DNA from: Bryobacterales bacterium
Lineage (GTDB): Bacteria; Acidobacteriota; Terriglobia; Bryobacterales; Bryobacteraceae
Direction of reading: 5' to 3'
Assembly (NCBI GenBank): GCA_003132865.1
Contig: PKYZ01000835.1
Span: 1 to 17,085 of the forward strand
DNA: 17,085 nt
The number at the start of each line of letters is the position of its first letter. Positions within the stretch are counted from its first letter, which is position 1. This document shows positions 1 through 7,480 of the stretch, one piece after another. The notes under the pieces are model-generated. The model was not told the DNA's origin and made no database searches. It saw nothing but the letters and a program-made list of their open reading frames with translations. The position numbers were made by a program, and so were the translations under genes.

Positions 1-1466
1 ACTTCGGCGTTCCGGCGGCGGTGCACGCGGCCCTGCTGCGGGCACCCTCCATGAGGAATGCCGCGTGGCCCAAGGCTCTCGGCCACGGCCACACGGCCAT
101 GTAAAATCGGCGCCGCGATCGCCACTACCGGCGCGAGCGCCAACAGCAGAAGCGTCTTGCGCGTGGCATCCAGGTACGCGCCACGGCTGAATGGGTCGGT
201 CAAACGGAAAAGCCAGTTGGCCCGCACCTCAATTGGGATAGAGAATGAGACGCGCAGGCCGACGATCAGGAAGAAGAGCAGGATAAGTGGGATGCCCAGC
301 GACGTCTGCGCGCGGCCTTCGAGCGCGCCGAAGTCGGTCGCCTTGGAACGATACAGCACGTAGGCCACCTGGCTGAACACATACGCCAGTCCCATGCCGG
401 AATAGACTGCCAGCAGCAGGCGGTGCTGCCGGCTGCGCGCGAGCGTGCGTCCGATGAAGACCAGGATGGCCCGCTCCGGCGCGCGGCGGGCGAGCACCCT
501 GGCGATGGCGGCCCACGGCGTGACGGCGCGCCATAAAGGACCGACGCCGGGGGCGATGCCGGACTGCTCCACCGTGCGGCGCATCTGCCGCGCGTAGGCC
601 AGCGCGTAAGTCCCCGCCGCCACCAGCGCCGCCAAAGCCACGCCCGCCAAGGCTCGCCGCGCCAGCGTGTGCAGCGCGGCATTTGTAGACCCGGTCAGCA
701 CCTGAAAAAGGCCGAAGAACCAATAGGACGGCACCAGCGCATACCACAGCCGGTTTTCGGGCGCGGTCAGCGCGTGCGGATCGGCCAGCGGGGGAGTGAG
801 GAAGTACAACGTGAGCACCGCAAAGAACGCGGCGGTCTGGATGAGGCTGGACCACCGCATGTATAGCGCGTGTGGCAACAAGTGTAGCGCGACTCCCTGC
901 ACGCCGAGCAGCAGCAGGAAGACAAACACCGACGCCAGCAGAATCACGAGCCAGAAGGCCCCAAAGTCTCGCGCCGCGTCCAGCGCGCCCGAGGCGCCGG
1001 GGACGATCAGAAACGGGCAGACCAGGCCGGTAAAGGAATTCACGGCCACAACGGCCAAGCCGAGCGCCGCCCCCAGTGCGGCGAGCTTGGCGGCGAACAC
1101 GGCCGGAATGCGTACGGGCATGGCGCACAGGATCATACAATCGCGCCGGTCCGGAAACAGCGCATCCCAAAGGAGCAGCGTAAACACCCCGACGATCGCC
1201 ATGGAGGTGGAGATGAGGAACTCCTGATCGCCCCCCGCGGCGGCGTGACGCTGTTCCGCCGTCAAGTGCTGATAGAGACCGGCGTACTTCGGCGCGGTGG
1301 CCAGCGCCAGCACCAGGCTGAGGGCCGCCAGCAGCGCCGCGAACTGCGAGAGCAGCGACGACAGATCGCCGCGCACGGAAAGAATGTCCGTGTCGAAGAA
1401 GCGGTAGGCGCACAGGCGCACCAACGCGCGGAACTGGCGCCGTTCGCGGCCCGGCGGAGCGGTCAT
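1..1466 (-). CDS. ABC-2 type transporter permease, partial (C-terminus beyond the window)
   Basis: Integral-membrane partner of the ATPase encoded just upstream; the pair should form an exporter of unknown substrate in the inner membrane. The ATG at 1466 overlaps the ATPase stop (ATGA, 4 nt), so translation is coupled, and the frame stays open to the window edge (more than 480 codons). Seen in the translation: an N-terminal stretch RFFDTDILSVRGDLSSLLSQ, then hydrophobic segments such as FAALLAALSLVLALA, VGVFTLLLWDALFPDRRD, FWLVILLASVFVFLLLL and FFAVLTLYFL, a middle loop with YALVPSYWFFGLFQVL, and later LGIPLILLFFLIVGL. This long architecture resembles ABC-2 permeases I associate with Acidobacteriota (recollection, not searched). 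After about residue 452 (a T4 run on this strand at 103-106) the hydrophobic pattern stops, while a neighbouring frame reads WPRALGHAAFLM, so the far C-terminus may be frameshifted. Substrate unknown. Confidence 0.8.
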   Translation of the reverse strand, partial: MTAPPGRERRQFRALVRLCAYRFFDTDILSVRGDLSSLLSQFAALLAALSLVLALATAPKYAGLYQHLTAEQRHAAAGGDQEFLISTSMAIVGVFTLLLWDALFPDRRDCMILCAMPVRIPAVFAAKLAALGAALGLAVVAVNSFTGLVCPFLIVPGASGALDAARDFGAFWLVILLASVFVFLLLLGVQGVALHLLPHALYMRWSSLIQTAAFFAVLTLYFLTPPLADPHALTAPENRLWYALVPSYWFFGLFQVLTGSTNAALHTLARRALAGVALAALVAAGTYALAYARQMRRTVEQSGIAPGVGPLWRAVTPWAAIARVLARRAPERAILVFIGRTLARSRQHRLLLAVYSGMGLAYVFSQVAYVLYRSKATDFGALEGRAQTSLGIPLILLFFLIVGLRVSFSIPIEVRANWLFRLTDPFSRGAYLDATRKTLLLLALAPVVAIAAPILHGRVAVAESLGPRGIPHGGCPQQGRVHRRRNAE

Positions 1467-2227
1467 TGGCGGACCACCTCGGCGATCTGGCGCGCGGTGG
1501 CGTCGGGATCGCTCTGGGTGACGAACTGCGCGAAGATCTCCTCCAGCGTGGGCAGGGCCATCAAGTCGCGCAGCCTGTCGATGGAATCGTTGGCCACCAC
1601 GCGGCCTTTGTGCAGGATCACCACGCGGTGGCAGACCTTCTCCACGACTTCGAGCACATGCGAGCTGAAGAGCACGGTCTTGCCGGAGGCGGCCAGCGAC
1701 CGGATCAGGCTGCGCAGCACCAGGCCAGCGTGCACGTCCAGCCCGGAGAACGGCTCGTCGAGGATGATCAGCTCGGGATCGTGGAGAATGGCGGCGCAGA
1801 TCAGAATCTTCTGGCGCATGCCTTTGGAGTAGGAGGAGATGGGGGCGTGGCGGTCGCCGGCGAGCGAGAACAATTCGAGCAGCGCGCCAATCTTGCCGGG
1901 CAGCGTGGCGGCGGGCAGGTCGCGCAGCTCGCCGGCCAGTTCCAGGTACTCGGCGCCGGTCAGGTGCGGGTAGAGGTACGGCTCTTCGGGCACGTATCCG
2001 AGAATGCGCTTGAATTCGACCAGGTTGTCGCGGATGGGCCGCCCGCGATAAAGAATTTCGCCCGCGGTAGGATCGAGCAGCCCCGTGATCATTTTCACGG
2101 TCGTGGATTTGCCGGAGCCGTTAGGTCCCAGGTAGCCGGTAACCTCGCCGGGCAGCGCCGTGAACGAGACCTGGTCCACCGCCGGGCTGCCGGAATATCG
2201 CTTGGTGAGCGCGCGCACTTCAAGCAT
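1463..2227 (-). CDS. ABC transporter ATP-binding protein
   Basis: 254-residue cytoplasmic ATPase that powers the adjacent permease. Seen: Walker A GPNGSGKST at residues 34-42; a Q-loop region GYVPEEPYLYPHLT with Glu in place of Gln, common in ABC-2/drug-export ATPases; ABC signature SYSKGMRQK at 132-140; Walker B LIILDEP at 153-159; switch His in SSH at 188-190. The tail after about residue 210 (RVVANDSIDRLRDLMALPTLEEIFAQFV) is the short C-terminal extension typical of the CcmA/NatA-like subfamily. The start MLEVRALTKRY is the normal family start, although I see no strong ribosome-binding site before it. Its stop overlaps the permease ATG. Family assignment is firm; the exported substrate cannot be inferred. 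Confidence 0.95.
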   Translation of the reverse strand: MLEVRALTKRYSGSPAVDQVSFTALPGEVTGYLGPNGSGKSTTVKMITGLLDPTAGEILYRGRPIRDNLVEFKRILGYVPEEPYLYPHLTGAEYLELAGELRDLPAATLPGKIGALLELFSLAGDRHAPISSYSKGMRQKILICAAILHDPELIILDEPFSGLDVHAGLVLRSLIRSLAASGKTVLFSSHVLEVVEKVCHRVVILHKGRVVANDSIDRLRDLMALPTLEEIFAQFVTQSDPDATARQIAEVVRQ

Positions 2228-2324
2228 CGGAATGCTTAGACAGGCGCCGGGGGGTGAAAGTTCCTGAAGCGGGGCGGCCGGCTACATCAGCGTGGGCACA
2301 ACATATGCACGGCGTTGAGGGAAT

Positions 2325-2713
2325 TTATCGCGGCTTGGTTTCGCCCAGCCACGCTTTCTGTCGATCTCGCGCTCCGTGGAACACGTGCAGGACCTCGATT
2401 GCCGAGGGCGGACGGAGACATAGTAGATGATGTACTTCCCGGCAGCGAACTTCCGTACAGCATCACCGAATTGCTCGGCCGGTGTGCCTGCCCTCGGCTG
2501 CGATGATAGCGTGATGATGGTTTCCAGAATTCCGCTGACAATCCGCAGCGCCACGCCCTCGCCAGCCCGGGCCATCCAGTAGTCGGCAATCTCTTGCAGC
2601 TTCCGCCCGGCCGAGCGGGCAAGCTTGTAGCTGAATCTCATTTGGCCGTCGAACGGCCAGCAAATGTTTTGGCGGATGCGGCGACCAGATCTTTCGCCAG
2701 GTTCCTCAGCCAT
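2325..2713 (-). pseudogene. ParE/RelE-family toxin, frameshifted near the C-terminus
   Basis: Toxin half of a type II toxin-antitoxin pair. ParE/RelE-fold toxins act on gyrase or on translating mRNA; which applies here is unknown. The ATG at 2713 overlaps the antitoxin stop by 8 nt (ATGGCTGA), the usual coupled arrangement. The frame reads MAEEPGERSGRRIRQNICWP, then a ParE core with LQEIADYW, ILETIITLSSQPRAGTPAEQ and VRKFAAGKYIIYYVSVRP. Past about 2400 the frame turns into non-homologous sequence, while the next frame gives IEVLHVFHGARDRQKAWLG, the normal ParE C-terminal strand and tail, ending at TAA 2327-2325. Joining them needs one base, so this is a 1-nt deletion or a consensus error. In the uncorrected frame translation runs to TAG near 2284. 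The reconstructed length of about 129 aa fits a ParE-like protein with a short N-terminal extension. Confidence 0.7.
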
Positions 2714-2897
2714 CGGCATTGTACTCTTGATAACGGCCTTCTTCGATATCTTTGATCCCTTGCCGCACCCCGCGCCGGATGCTTTCACGCTCGCCTTTCG
2801 TTAGGCCGGCTTCGAAGTCGGTTAGCCATGTCCGGGCACTCTTAGTGGCCTCGTCCTCCTGCATGTGCCGAATCGCATCCCGCACTACTTCGCTCAT
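2706..2897 (-). CDS. ParD-like antitoxin, apparently N-terminally truncated
   Basis: Antitoxin partner of the downstream ParE-like gene. From ATG 2897 it reads 63 residues: MSEVVRDAIRHMQEDEA (second helix of a ribbon-helix-helix, with the family hallmark SEVVRDAIR), then LTDFEAGLTKGERESIRRGV and an acidic end DIEEGRYQEYNADG that would wrap the toxin. Just upstream in frame is RKPNGEYT, matching the turn before that helix, but the usual beta-strand and first helix are absent. The frame continues upstream to 3104 with low-complexity sequence that does not look like the domain; a TTG at 2942 is another possible start. The other two frames have stops there, so a simple frameshift does not restore the missing part. 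DNA binding is therefore probably lost, while toxin binding may remain. Confidence 0.6.
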   Translation of the reverse strand: MSEVVRDAIRHMQEDEATKSARTWLTDFEAGLTKGERESIRRGVRQGIKDIEEGRYQEYNADG

Positions 2898-3629
2898 GTT
2901 CGTGTACTCGCCGTTCGGCTTACGATAATCAACAACAGTCAATAACCGACTATAGAGGATTACGGTCGTACCGTTCGTGAACGAACTGTATGTTCGCGAT
3001 GCTACGTTCGGCGAAGAGTCGGGCGCTTGTCCTTCGCATGCCGAAGGAGAGGGTGCTGACCGAAACGGATGGCCCGTTTGTTCATGACGGTGACGGACCG
3101 GCAACCCCGATTACCATCAGAACCACTGTTACGTCTCTCGGGGAGCTTTGGGGGCAGGCATCCGAGGATGTTCAAGCCAGAATCTTGGGTAACTTCAAGC
3201 GTCTTTTGAGAACACAAACCTGACAGGACACATCATTGCAGATGCCGTATTACCTGCGGGACTGTTCCGGTCACCCGGTCCATCTCCGCCTTCCCTGTCC
3301 CGGCCAAGTGCTCTTCGTGTGCCGAACCTTCAAACCGGTATACCCCTTGCATTGGCGGATAAGGAACGAGAAACGCGCTTGCGTCTGGGGTTCCGCCTTC
3401 CACCTGGTCACGTATTTTGCCTACCCGTGGAAGTGCCAGCAGTAGGCACTCCGCCGGAATGCCGATTTCACGGAGGGACGGCTCGTCTGCCCAGGCACAG
3501 GTTGACCTGCTAACCCAGCGCAAGCTAGCAGGACACGCCTGTCCAGTCACAGGCTGAATGCCAACATGGCCCACAAGCCCGGCTCACTGTTAATGGTCAA
3601 TCTCCAGAGGACAGGCCCGGAGGCCTGTC
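2898..3629. other. Intergenic region with small hairpins, no convincing gene
   Basis: About 730 bp between the antitoxin and pyruvate kinase. I see short inverted repeats: GTTCG-TGAA-CGAAC at 2973-2986 (a possible operator of the toxin-antitoxin promoter, with TATAGT-like sequence on the minus strand near 2950-2955), AGTGCC-AGCAGTA-GGCACT at 3432-3450, CAGGT-TG-ACCTG at 3498-3509 and GGACA-CGCC-TGTCC at 3531-3544. The last shares its GGACA/TGTCC arms with the larger hairpin at 3608-3631. Short open frames exist on both strands (for example plus 2990-3223, 77 codons, ending ELWGQASEDVQARILGNFKR), but none has a ribosome-binding site or a family I recognise. The region looks like degraded intergenic repeat sequence. 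Confidence 0.5.
2973..2986. promoter_or_regulatory. Small dyad upstream of the toxin-antitoxin pair
   Basis: GTTCG-TGAA-CGAAC, a 5-bp dyad about 75 nt upstream of the antitoxin ATG, with a TATAGT-like hexamer between them on the minus strand. Type II antitoxins usually repress their own promoter through such dyads, but this antitoxin seems to lack its DNA-binding part, so the role is a guess. Confidence 0.2.
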
Positions 3630-3631
3630 CT
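3608..3631. repeat. Perfect 10-bp hairpin overlapping the pyruvate kinase stop
   Basis: AGGACAGGCC, loop CGGA, GGCCTGTCCT: a perfect 10-bp stem. On the minus strand the first arm begins inside the pyk stop codon (TAG at 3632-3630), so the hairpin forms at the very 3' end of that message. No T-run follows on the minus strand, so it is not a classical intrinsic terminator. A shorter relative (GGACA-CGCC-TGTCC) lies at 3531-3544. It may be a dispersed palindromic repeat that also stabilises or ends the transcript. Confidence 0.6.
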
Positions 3632-5051
3632 ACGCATCGCCGATGCGGTGCAGCTTCATCAGGTTAGTAGTTCCCGGACGGCCCACCGGCTGACCCGCCA
3701 GGAAGACCACTGAGTCGCCGGCTTTCAGGTAGCCGCGCTCGGTCAGGACGCGGTCCATCTGCGCCAGCATCTCGTCGGTGGAAGCCACGTCCGGCGCCAG
3801 GACCGGCATCACCGCGTAATTCACCATTAACTGGCGGCCCACGTTTTCGCGCGGCGTCATGGCGTAGATGCAGACCGGCGGCCGGTAGCGCGAGACCAGC
3901 CGCGCGCTCGATCCGGTGGCAGTGAACACCACAATGGCCGCGACGTGTGCGCCGCGCGCCGCTTGATAGGCGGCGTCGGCGAGGATCTCCGCGTACGTGA
4001 AATGGGGGCTGGCCGGCAATTTCCGGAAGCCCTCCGAGCGAATGGAATTCTCCGTCTCAGTGGCAATGCGCGCCATGAACTTCACGGCTTCAACCGGGTA
4101 TTTTCCCACGGATGTCTCGGCCGAAAGCATAACGGCATCGGTGCCGTCGTAGATGGCGTTGGCCACATCGCTGACCTCGGCGCGCGTGGGGGTGGGGTTC
4201 TCGATCATGGATTCGAGCATTTGGGTGGCCGTGATGACGAACTTGCCGTGGTGGCGCGCGCGAAGGATGGTGGACTTCTGAATGCGGGGCACGGTTTCGA
4301 GCGCCACCTCGACGCCCAAATCGCCACGCGCCACCATCACGCCGTCGGCCTCCTGCAGGATGGCATCGATGTTTTCCCAAGCCTGCGGCTTCTCGATCTT
4401 GGCGACTATGGGCAGCGGGCCGGATTCGATGCCGCGCAGCGCCTCGCGCAAGCCGTGCACATCGGCGGCGGTGCGCACGAAGGAGAGCGCCACCATATCG
4501 ATGCCCTGCGCCACGCCGAAGCGCAGATCGTCGAGATCCTTTTCCGTGAGCGACGGCAGGCTTACGGCCACGCCCGGCAGATTGATGCCCTTGTGATCGC
4601 TAATCGGCCCGCCGGAGATCACTTCCGTGCGCACCGATGGGCCGCTGACGGCGACCACGCGCAGTTCGATGGCGCCATCGGCCAGCAGCACCCGGTCGCC
4701 GGGTTTTACGTCGGCGGCGAAATTGAGGTAAGTGGTGGAGGCGCGCCGGCTATCGCCCAAGAGCGGCTCGGTGGCGATGGTGAAGATGCCGCCTGTTTCG
4801 AGCGTGCAGCCGCCCCCCGCAAATCTGCCGAGGCGGATCTTGGGCCCTTGCAGGTCGAGGAGAATGCTGGCGGGGCGGCCCAATTCCGCGGCGACCTGGC
4901 GGATGGCGGCAATGCGCGCGGCATGCTCGGCCTGCGTGCTATGCGATGCGTTGAGGCGGAAGACATCCACGCCGGCCAGGAGCAGTTGCCGGATCGCGGG
5001 CGGGGAATCGCTGGCGGGTCCCAGCGTGGCGACTATTTTGGTATTGGGCAT
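3630..5051 (-). CDS. pyk: Pyruvate kinase
   Basis: Cytosolic glycolytic enzyme: phosphoenolpyruvate + ADP to pyruvate + ATP. Seen, numbering from ATG 5051: KIVATLGPAS at 5-14; substrate-binding RLNASHS around 32-38; the catalytic-Lys motif IVAKIEKPQAWENID; metal/PEP loop MVARGDLGVE; and the long conserved run from TATQMLESMIENPTPTRAE through DGTDAVMLSAETSVGKYP. The C-terminal domain ends with GDSVVFLAGQPVGRPGTTN, typical of bacterial type II enzymes. Length 473 aa is normal. The frame is open up to 5162, but that upstream part translates the hairpin repeat at 5120-5157, and MPNTKIVATLGPAS is the standard N-terminus, so 5051 is the start. No strong Shine-Dalgarno is visible. The gene stands alone; the TPR gene ends 118 nt upstream. 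Confidence 0.97.
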   Translation of the reverse strand: MPNTKIVATLGPASDSPPAIRQLLLAGVDVFRLNASHSTQAEHAARIAAIRQVAAELGRPASILLDLQGPKIRLGRFAGGGCTLETGGIFTIATEPLLGDSRRASTTYLNFAADVKPGDRVLLADGAIELRVVAVSGPSVRTEVISGGPISDHKGINLPGVAVSLPSLTEKDLDDLRFGVAQGIDMVALSFVRTAADVHGLREALRGIESGPLPIVAKIEKPQAWENIDAILQEADGVMVARGDLGVEVALETVPRIQKSTILRARHHGKFVITATQMLESMIENPTPTRAEVSDVANAIYDGTDAVMLSAETSVGKYPVEAVKFMARIATETENSIRSEGFRKLPASPHFTYAEILADAAYQAARGAHVAAIVVFTATGSSARLVSRYRPPVCIYAMTPRENVGRQLMVNYAVMPVLAPDVASTDEMLAQMDRVLTERGYLKAGDSVVFLAGQPVGRPGTTNLMKLHRIGDA

Positions 5052-5119
5052 AAGAGCGGGTATGGTTCCATTGTGCGCTAACGGGCTGACACGGCTAAGA
5101 GTTGACAGTGGCTGCAGGA

Positions 5120-5158
5120 GCGCGACCTGGGGGTCGCGCGCGGACGGGGGCGTCCGCC
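5120..5158. repeat. Tandem double hairpin, copy of a dispersed GC-rich repeat
   Basis: Two adjacent perfect hairpins upstream of pyk: GCGCGACC-TGGG-GGTCGCGC (5120-5139) and GCGGACG-GGGG-CGTCCGC (5140-5157). The 30 bp at 5129-5158 recur at 12703-12732 with two mismatches, and the GGGGTCGCGCGCG core recurs inverted in the hairpin at 7439-7466. The element lies in the pyk leader or between two transcripts and could act as a terminator for the TPR gene. Confidence 0.7.
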
Positions 5159-5169
5159 GCACTTCGACA

Positions 5170-6285
5170 TTATGGGACTTCCAAGCGGGGCGGCTTACCC
5201 GAAATTTGTTGGAGCAGATCCTCGTTATGCTTCTCGTGCAGGCGCGTTACGGCGGCGCGTTCGGCTTTGGCCTCCGTCGCGCGGCCCAGGCTCTGATAGA
5301 CCTGCGCCAAGCGGTAGTGCGCGTCGGCTCTGGAGGGATCGAGCCGCACGGCCTCGCGGAGTTCCCGGGCGGCGGGATCATACTCTTTACGGCCGGCATG
5401 TAAGATTCCCAGATCGAGGTGCACGATGCGAATTTTCGGATCCAGACGGCGGGCTTTCTCCAGCAGCGGCCGCGCGGCTTCCGCATCGTCGCGATGCAAT
5501 AGCACGTCGCCGAGGTAAGCGTTGGCTTGCGCATGTGACGGATCGTTGACCAACTCGCGGCGGAACTCGCGCTCCGCCTCGTCATACCGCCGTTGTTTCC
5601 AGAAGAGATAGCCCAGGCCGAAGTGCACGTCCGGTTCCGCGGAAGAAGCCGCGGCGGCGGCCTGGAACTCGACGATGGCATCGGGATCCCGGCCCAAGCC
5701 GTCCAGCGCCTCACCCATCAACATGTGGGTCGCCGCCGAATCGGGCTGTTCGCGGAGCAGCCACTCGAATTCCTTCAGCGCTCTTTGGTGCTGGCCAGAC
5801 CACAGACAGCTCTGAGCTATGACATGGTGCAGTTGCGTGTTTTTGGGATCGGCGGCCAGGGCGCGATCCAACTCCGGAAGGGCCTTGGCGTACATGCCAG
5901 CGCCGTAGTAACTCATCCCCAGCAGCGTGCGTGCCTGAAGACTCTGGGGATCGATCGCGAGGACCGCAGCGAGCGGTGCGAGGGCCGCCTGAAAATCTCC
6001 CAGCTTGAACTCGGCCAGTCCTAAATTCAACTGGATTTCCCGGATGTTCGGTTCGATGGAGAGCGCCTTACGATAGCAGTCGGCGGCTTCCTTGTAATGC
6101 TGCTGCCGCGAAAACTCAAGGCCTGCATTTGCCAGGGCTGGAATGTCGGACCGGTTACGGGTTGGCCGTGTCTGGCAGCCCTGGGCGGCGTTTGCGTTTC
6201 GCGCAAAACATGCGGCCAGGAGAAAGCATAGTGCCTCCCGATGAGTCGGGATGCGGCACGCATGAGTGCGTGCGCCACGCGGCAT
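5170..6285 (-). CDS. Exported tetratricopeptide-repeat protein
   Basis: About 371 residues, with no enzymatic motif; TPR proteins serve as protein-protein scaffolds. The N-terminus has a basic stretch then ALCFLLAACFARNANA-AQG, a signal-peptide pattern, so it is probably periplasmic. From about residue 50 to 350 nine 34-residue TPR units follow one another (for example YKEAADCYRKALSIEPN, FQAALAPLAAVLAIDP, YDEAEREFRRELVNDPS, YDPAARELREAVRLDPS), then a short charged tail. The start overlaps the LacI-family gene's stop as GTGATG: TGA is 6287-6285, ATG begins at 6285, and an alternative GTG begins at 6288. Translation should be coupled to the repressor. Co-transcription of a repressor with an exported TPR protein is unusual. 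The role in uptake or outer-membrane assembly is unknown. Confidence 0.85.
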   Translation of the reverse strand: MPRGARTHACRIPTHREALCFLLAACFARNANAAQGCQTRPTRNRSDIPALANAGLEFSRQQHYKEAADCYRKALSIEPNIREIQLNLGLAEFKLGDFQAALAPLAAVLAIDPQSLQARTLLGMSYYGAGMYAKALPELDRALAADPKNTQLHHVIAQSCLWSGQHQRALKEFEWLLREQPDSAATHMLMGEALDGLGRDPDAIVEFQAAAAASSAEPDVHFGLGYLFWKQRRYDEAEREFRRELVNDPSHAQANAYLGDVLLHRDDAEAARPLLEKARRLDPKIRIVHLDLGILHAGRKEYDPAARELREAVRLDPSRADAHYRLAQVYQSLGRATEAKAERAAVTRLHEKHNEDLLQQISGKPPRLEVP

Positions 6286-7298
6286 CACGAGGATGACTCC
6301 GCGCGCGGGGCCGGACCGGTGGAGTCCCGCAACACGAGTTCGGGGTCGATGACGATCTCGCGCCCGGGCAGTTTGCCGCTCGCCGATTCCGGCACGAGCA
6401 TGCTAAATGCCAGGTGGCCAATCCGGTCCCGTGGAATGTGCACCGTGGTGAGCGGTGGATAACTGAACTCAGACAGCTTAATATTGTCGAACCCGGTTAC
6501 GGAGATATCCTCAGGGACGCGCAAGCCCTGTTCGCGTACCTCCCGCAGGACGCCGACGGCCATGATGTCGTTGACGCAGATGATGGCGGTGGGCTGGAAT
6601 CCGGAGGACAGGATGTCGCGGGCGGCTTGCTGGCCGCCCTCCAGCGCGTCCTGAGTGGCGACGGTGCGCCATTCCGTGCCGGGCGCATACCTGGAGACGG
6701 TTTCCACGAAAGCTTTCTCGCGTTCGCCGATGGGGCCCAGCGCGACGTGGTGACCCACAAAGGCCAGGCGGCGGTGACTGAGGTTGTGCAGATACTCGAC
6801 TACACGCTCAATGCCGCGCCGATAGTTGACGCGGATATTGGACATGGTGCGGCCGGCAGTTCCCACGTCGTAAAACACCACGCGGAGCTTGCTCGCCGCC
6901 AATTCGGAGATCAGGTCCGGGTCCATCTCCGATACGATCACCGCCAGGCCGGCTACCCGGCGGCCGATCATCAATCGGACGCACCGGACCAGGTGCTCGG
7001 AATTATAGTCCGTGTTGGCGGCCACGACGTCATATCCATGGGTGTAGGCGTCCGCTTCGAGCGCGCGAAAAATATCGAAAAAGAAAGGATTCTGCAGATT
7101 CGAAGCGATCATGCCGAGCGTGCGGCTAGCTCCTTTGGCGAGCGATCGCGCGTGCAGGTTGGGGTGATAGTTGAGCTCCGAAACGGCCCGCATCACGCGG
7201 AGACGGGTGGCATTCCGGACTACACTGGCATGATTCAGGACACGCGAGACGGTCGCGGTGGAAACCCCCGCGCGCTTCGCGACTTCGTCGAGGTTCAT
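6285..7298 (-). CDS. LacI-family transcriptional regulator
   Basis: 337-residue DNA-binding repressor, presumably sugar-responsive. Seen: N-terminal LacI helix-turn-helix MNLDEVAKRAGVSTATVSRV at 1-20; hinge YHPNLHARSLAKGASRTLG; then a periplasmic-binding-protein-like sensor core with IASNLQNPFFFDIFRALE, RRLAFVGHH, TAIICVNDIMAVGVLRE and the family hallmark ISVTGFDNIKLSEFSYPPLT. The start at 7298 is chosen because the HTH begins there; an in-frame extension to 7364 has no domain support. Only a weak AAGGCGG lies upstream. It sits between the TPR gene (overlapping stop/start) and the convergently regulated receptor gene, whose promoter holds a LacI-type operator at 10895-10910; that site is its likely target (inference). 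The ligand is unknown. Confidence 0.93.
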   Translation of the reverse strand: MNLDEVAKRAGVSTATVSRVLNHASVVRNATRLRVMRAVSELNYHPNLHARSLAKGASRTLGMIASNLQNPFFFDIFRALEADAYTHGYDVVAANTDYNSEHLVRCVRLMIGRRVAGLAVIVSEMDPDLISELAASKLRVVFYDVGTAGRTMSNIRVNYRRGIERVVEYLHNLSHRRLAFVGHHVALGPIGEREKAFVETVSRYAPGTEWRTVATQDALEGGQQAARDILSSGFQPTAIICVNDIMAVGVLREVREQGLRVPEDISVTGFDNIKLSEFSYPPLTTVHIPRDRIGHLAFSMLVPESASGKLPGREIVIDPELVLRDSTGPAPRAESSS

Positions 7299-7438
7299 CT
7301 GGCTTGCCGCCTTGCTAAACCGCTCGCCCGGAGAGCGCCCCGGAAGGGGGTGGGAAGCACACACCGAGGTGCATTACTACTTAATCCTAGCAGCTTGTGG
7401 AAGAAACCGCTCCCTGACGGTCGCGGCTCGGTAACGTA

Positions 7439-7466
7439 GTGAGGGGCCGCGCGCGCGACCCCTCAC
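7439..7466 (-). terminator. Strong hairpin after the TonB-receptor gene
   Basis: On the minus strand GTGAGGGG, a GC-rich loop region that can pair further (CGCG/CGCG), then CCCCTCAC, 14 nt after the receptor stop codon. Position and strength suit a transcript end, but no T-run follows. Its GGGGTCGCGCGCG core matches the repeats at 5129-5158 and 12703-12732, so it may be a member of that family serving as terminator. The neighbouring 7408-7431 (CCGCTCCCTGACGGTCGCGG onward) resembles a phrase I associate with dispersed repeats in acidobacterial genomes, from memory only. Confidence 0.5.
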
Positions 7467-7480
7467 AGGTTGTTGGACTG

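Noticed and set aside
229..1413. Minus-strand open frame of 394 codons and shorter ones around it
   Set aside because: Arg/Ala/Gly-rich shadow of the ABC permease in another frame; the true frame starts at 1466, overlaps the ATPase stop and encodes clear membrane segments.
2990..3223. 77-codon plus-strand open frame upstream of the toxin-antitoxin pair
   Set aside because: Its C-terminal half looks helical, but there is no ribosome-binding site and no family; kept only as a note in the intergenic entry.
3233..3574. Small open frames on both strands in the 3.2-3.6 kb gap
   Set aside because: No ribosome-binding sites, no known domains, overlapping one another and the hairpin repeats.
3945..5081. 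Plus-strand open frame of 378 codons opposite pyruvate kinase
   Set aside because: Antisense shadow in high-GC DNA; His/Gly-rich with no recognisable domain.
6414..7439. Plus-strand open frame of 341 codons opposite the LacI-family gene
   Set aside because: Antisense shadow; no domain, and its end runs into the 7408-7431 repeat.
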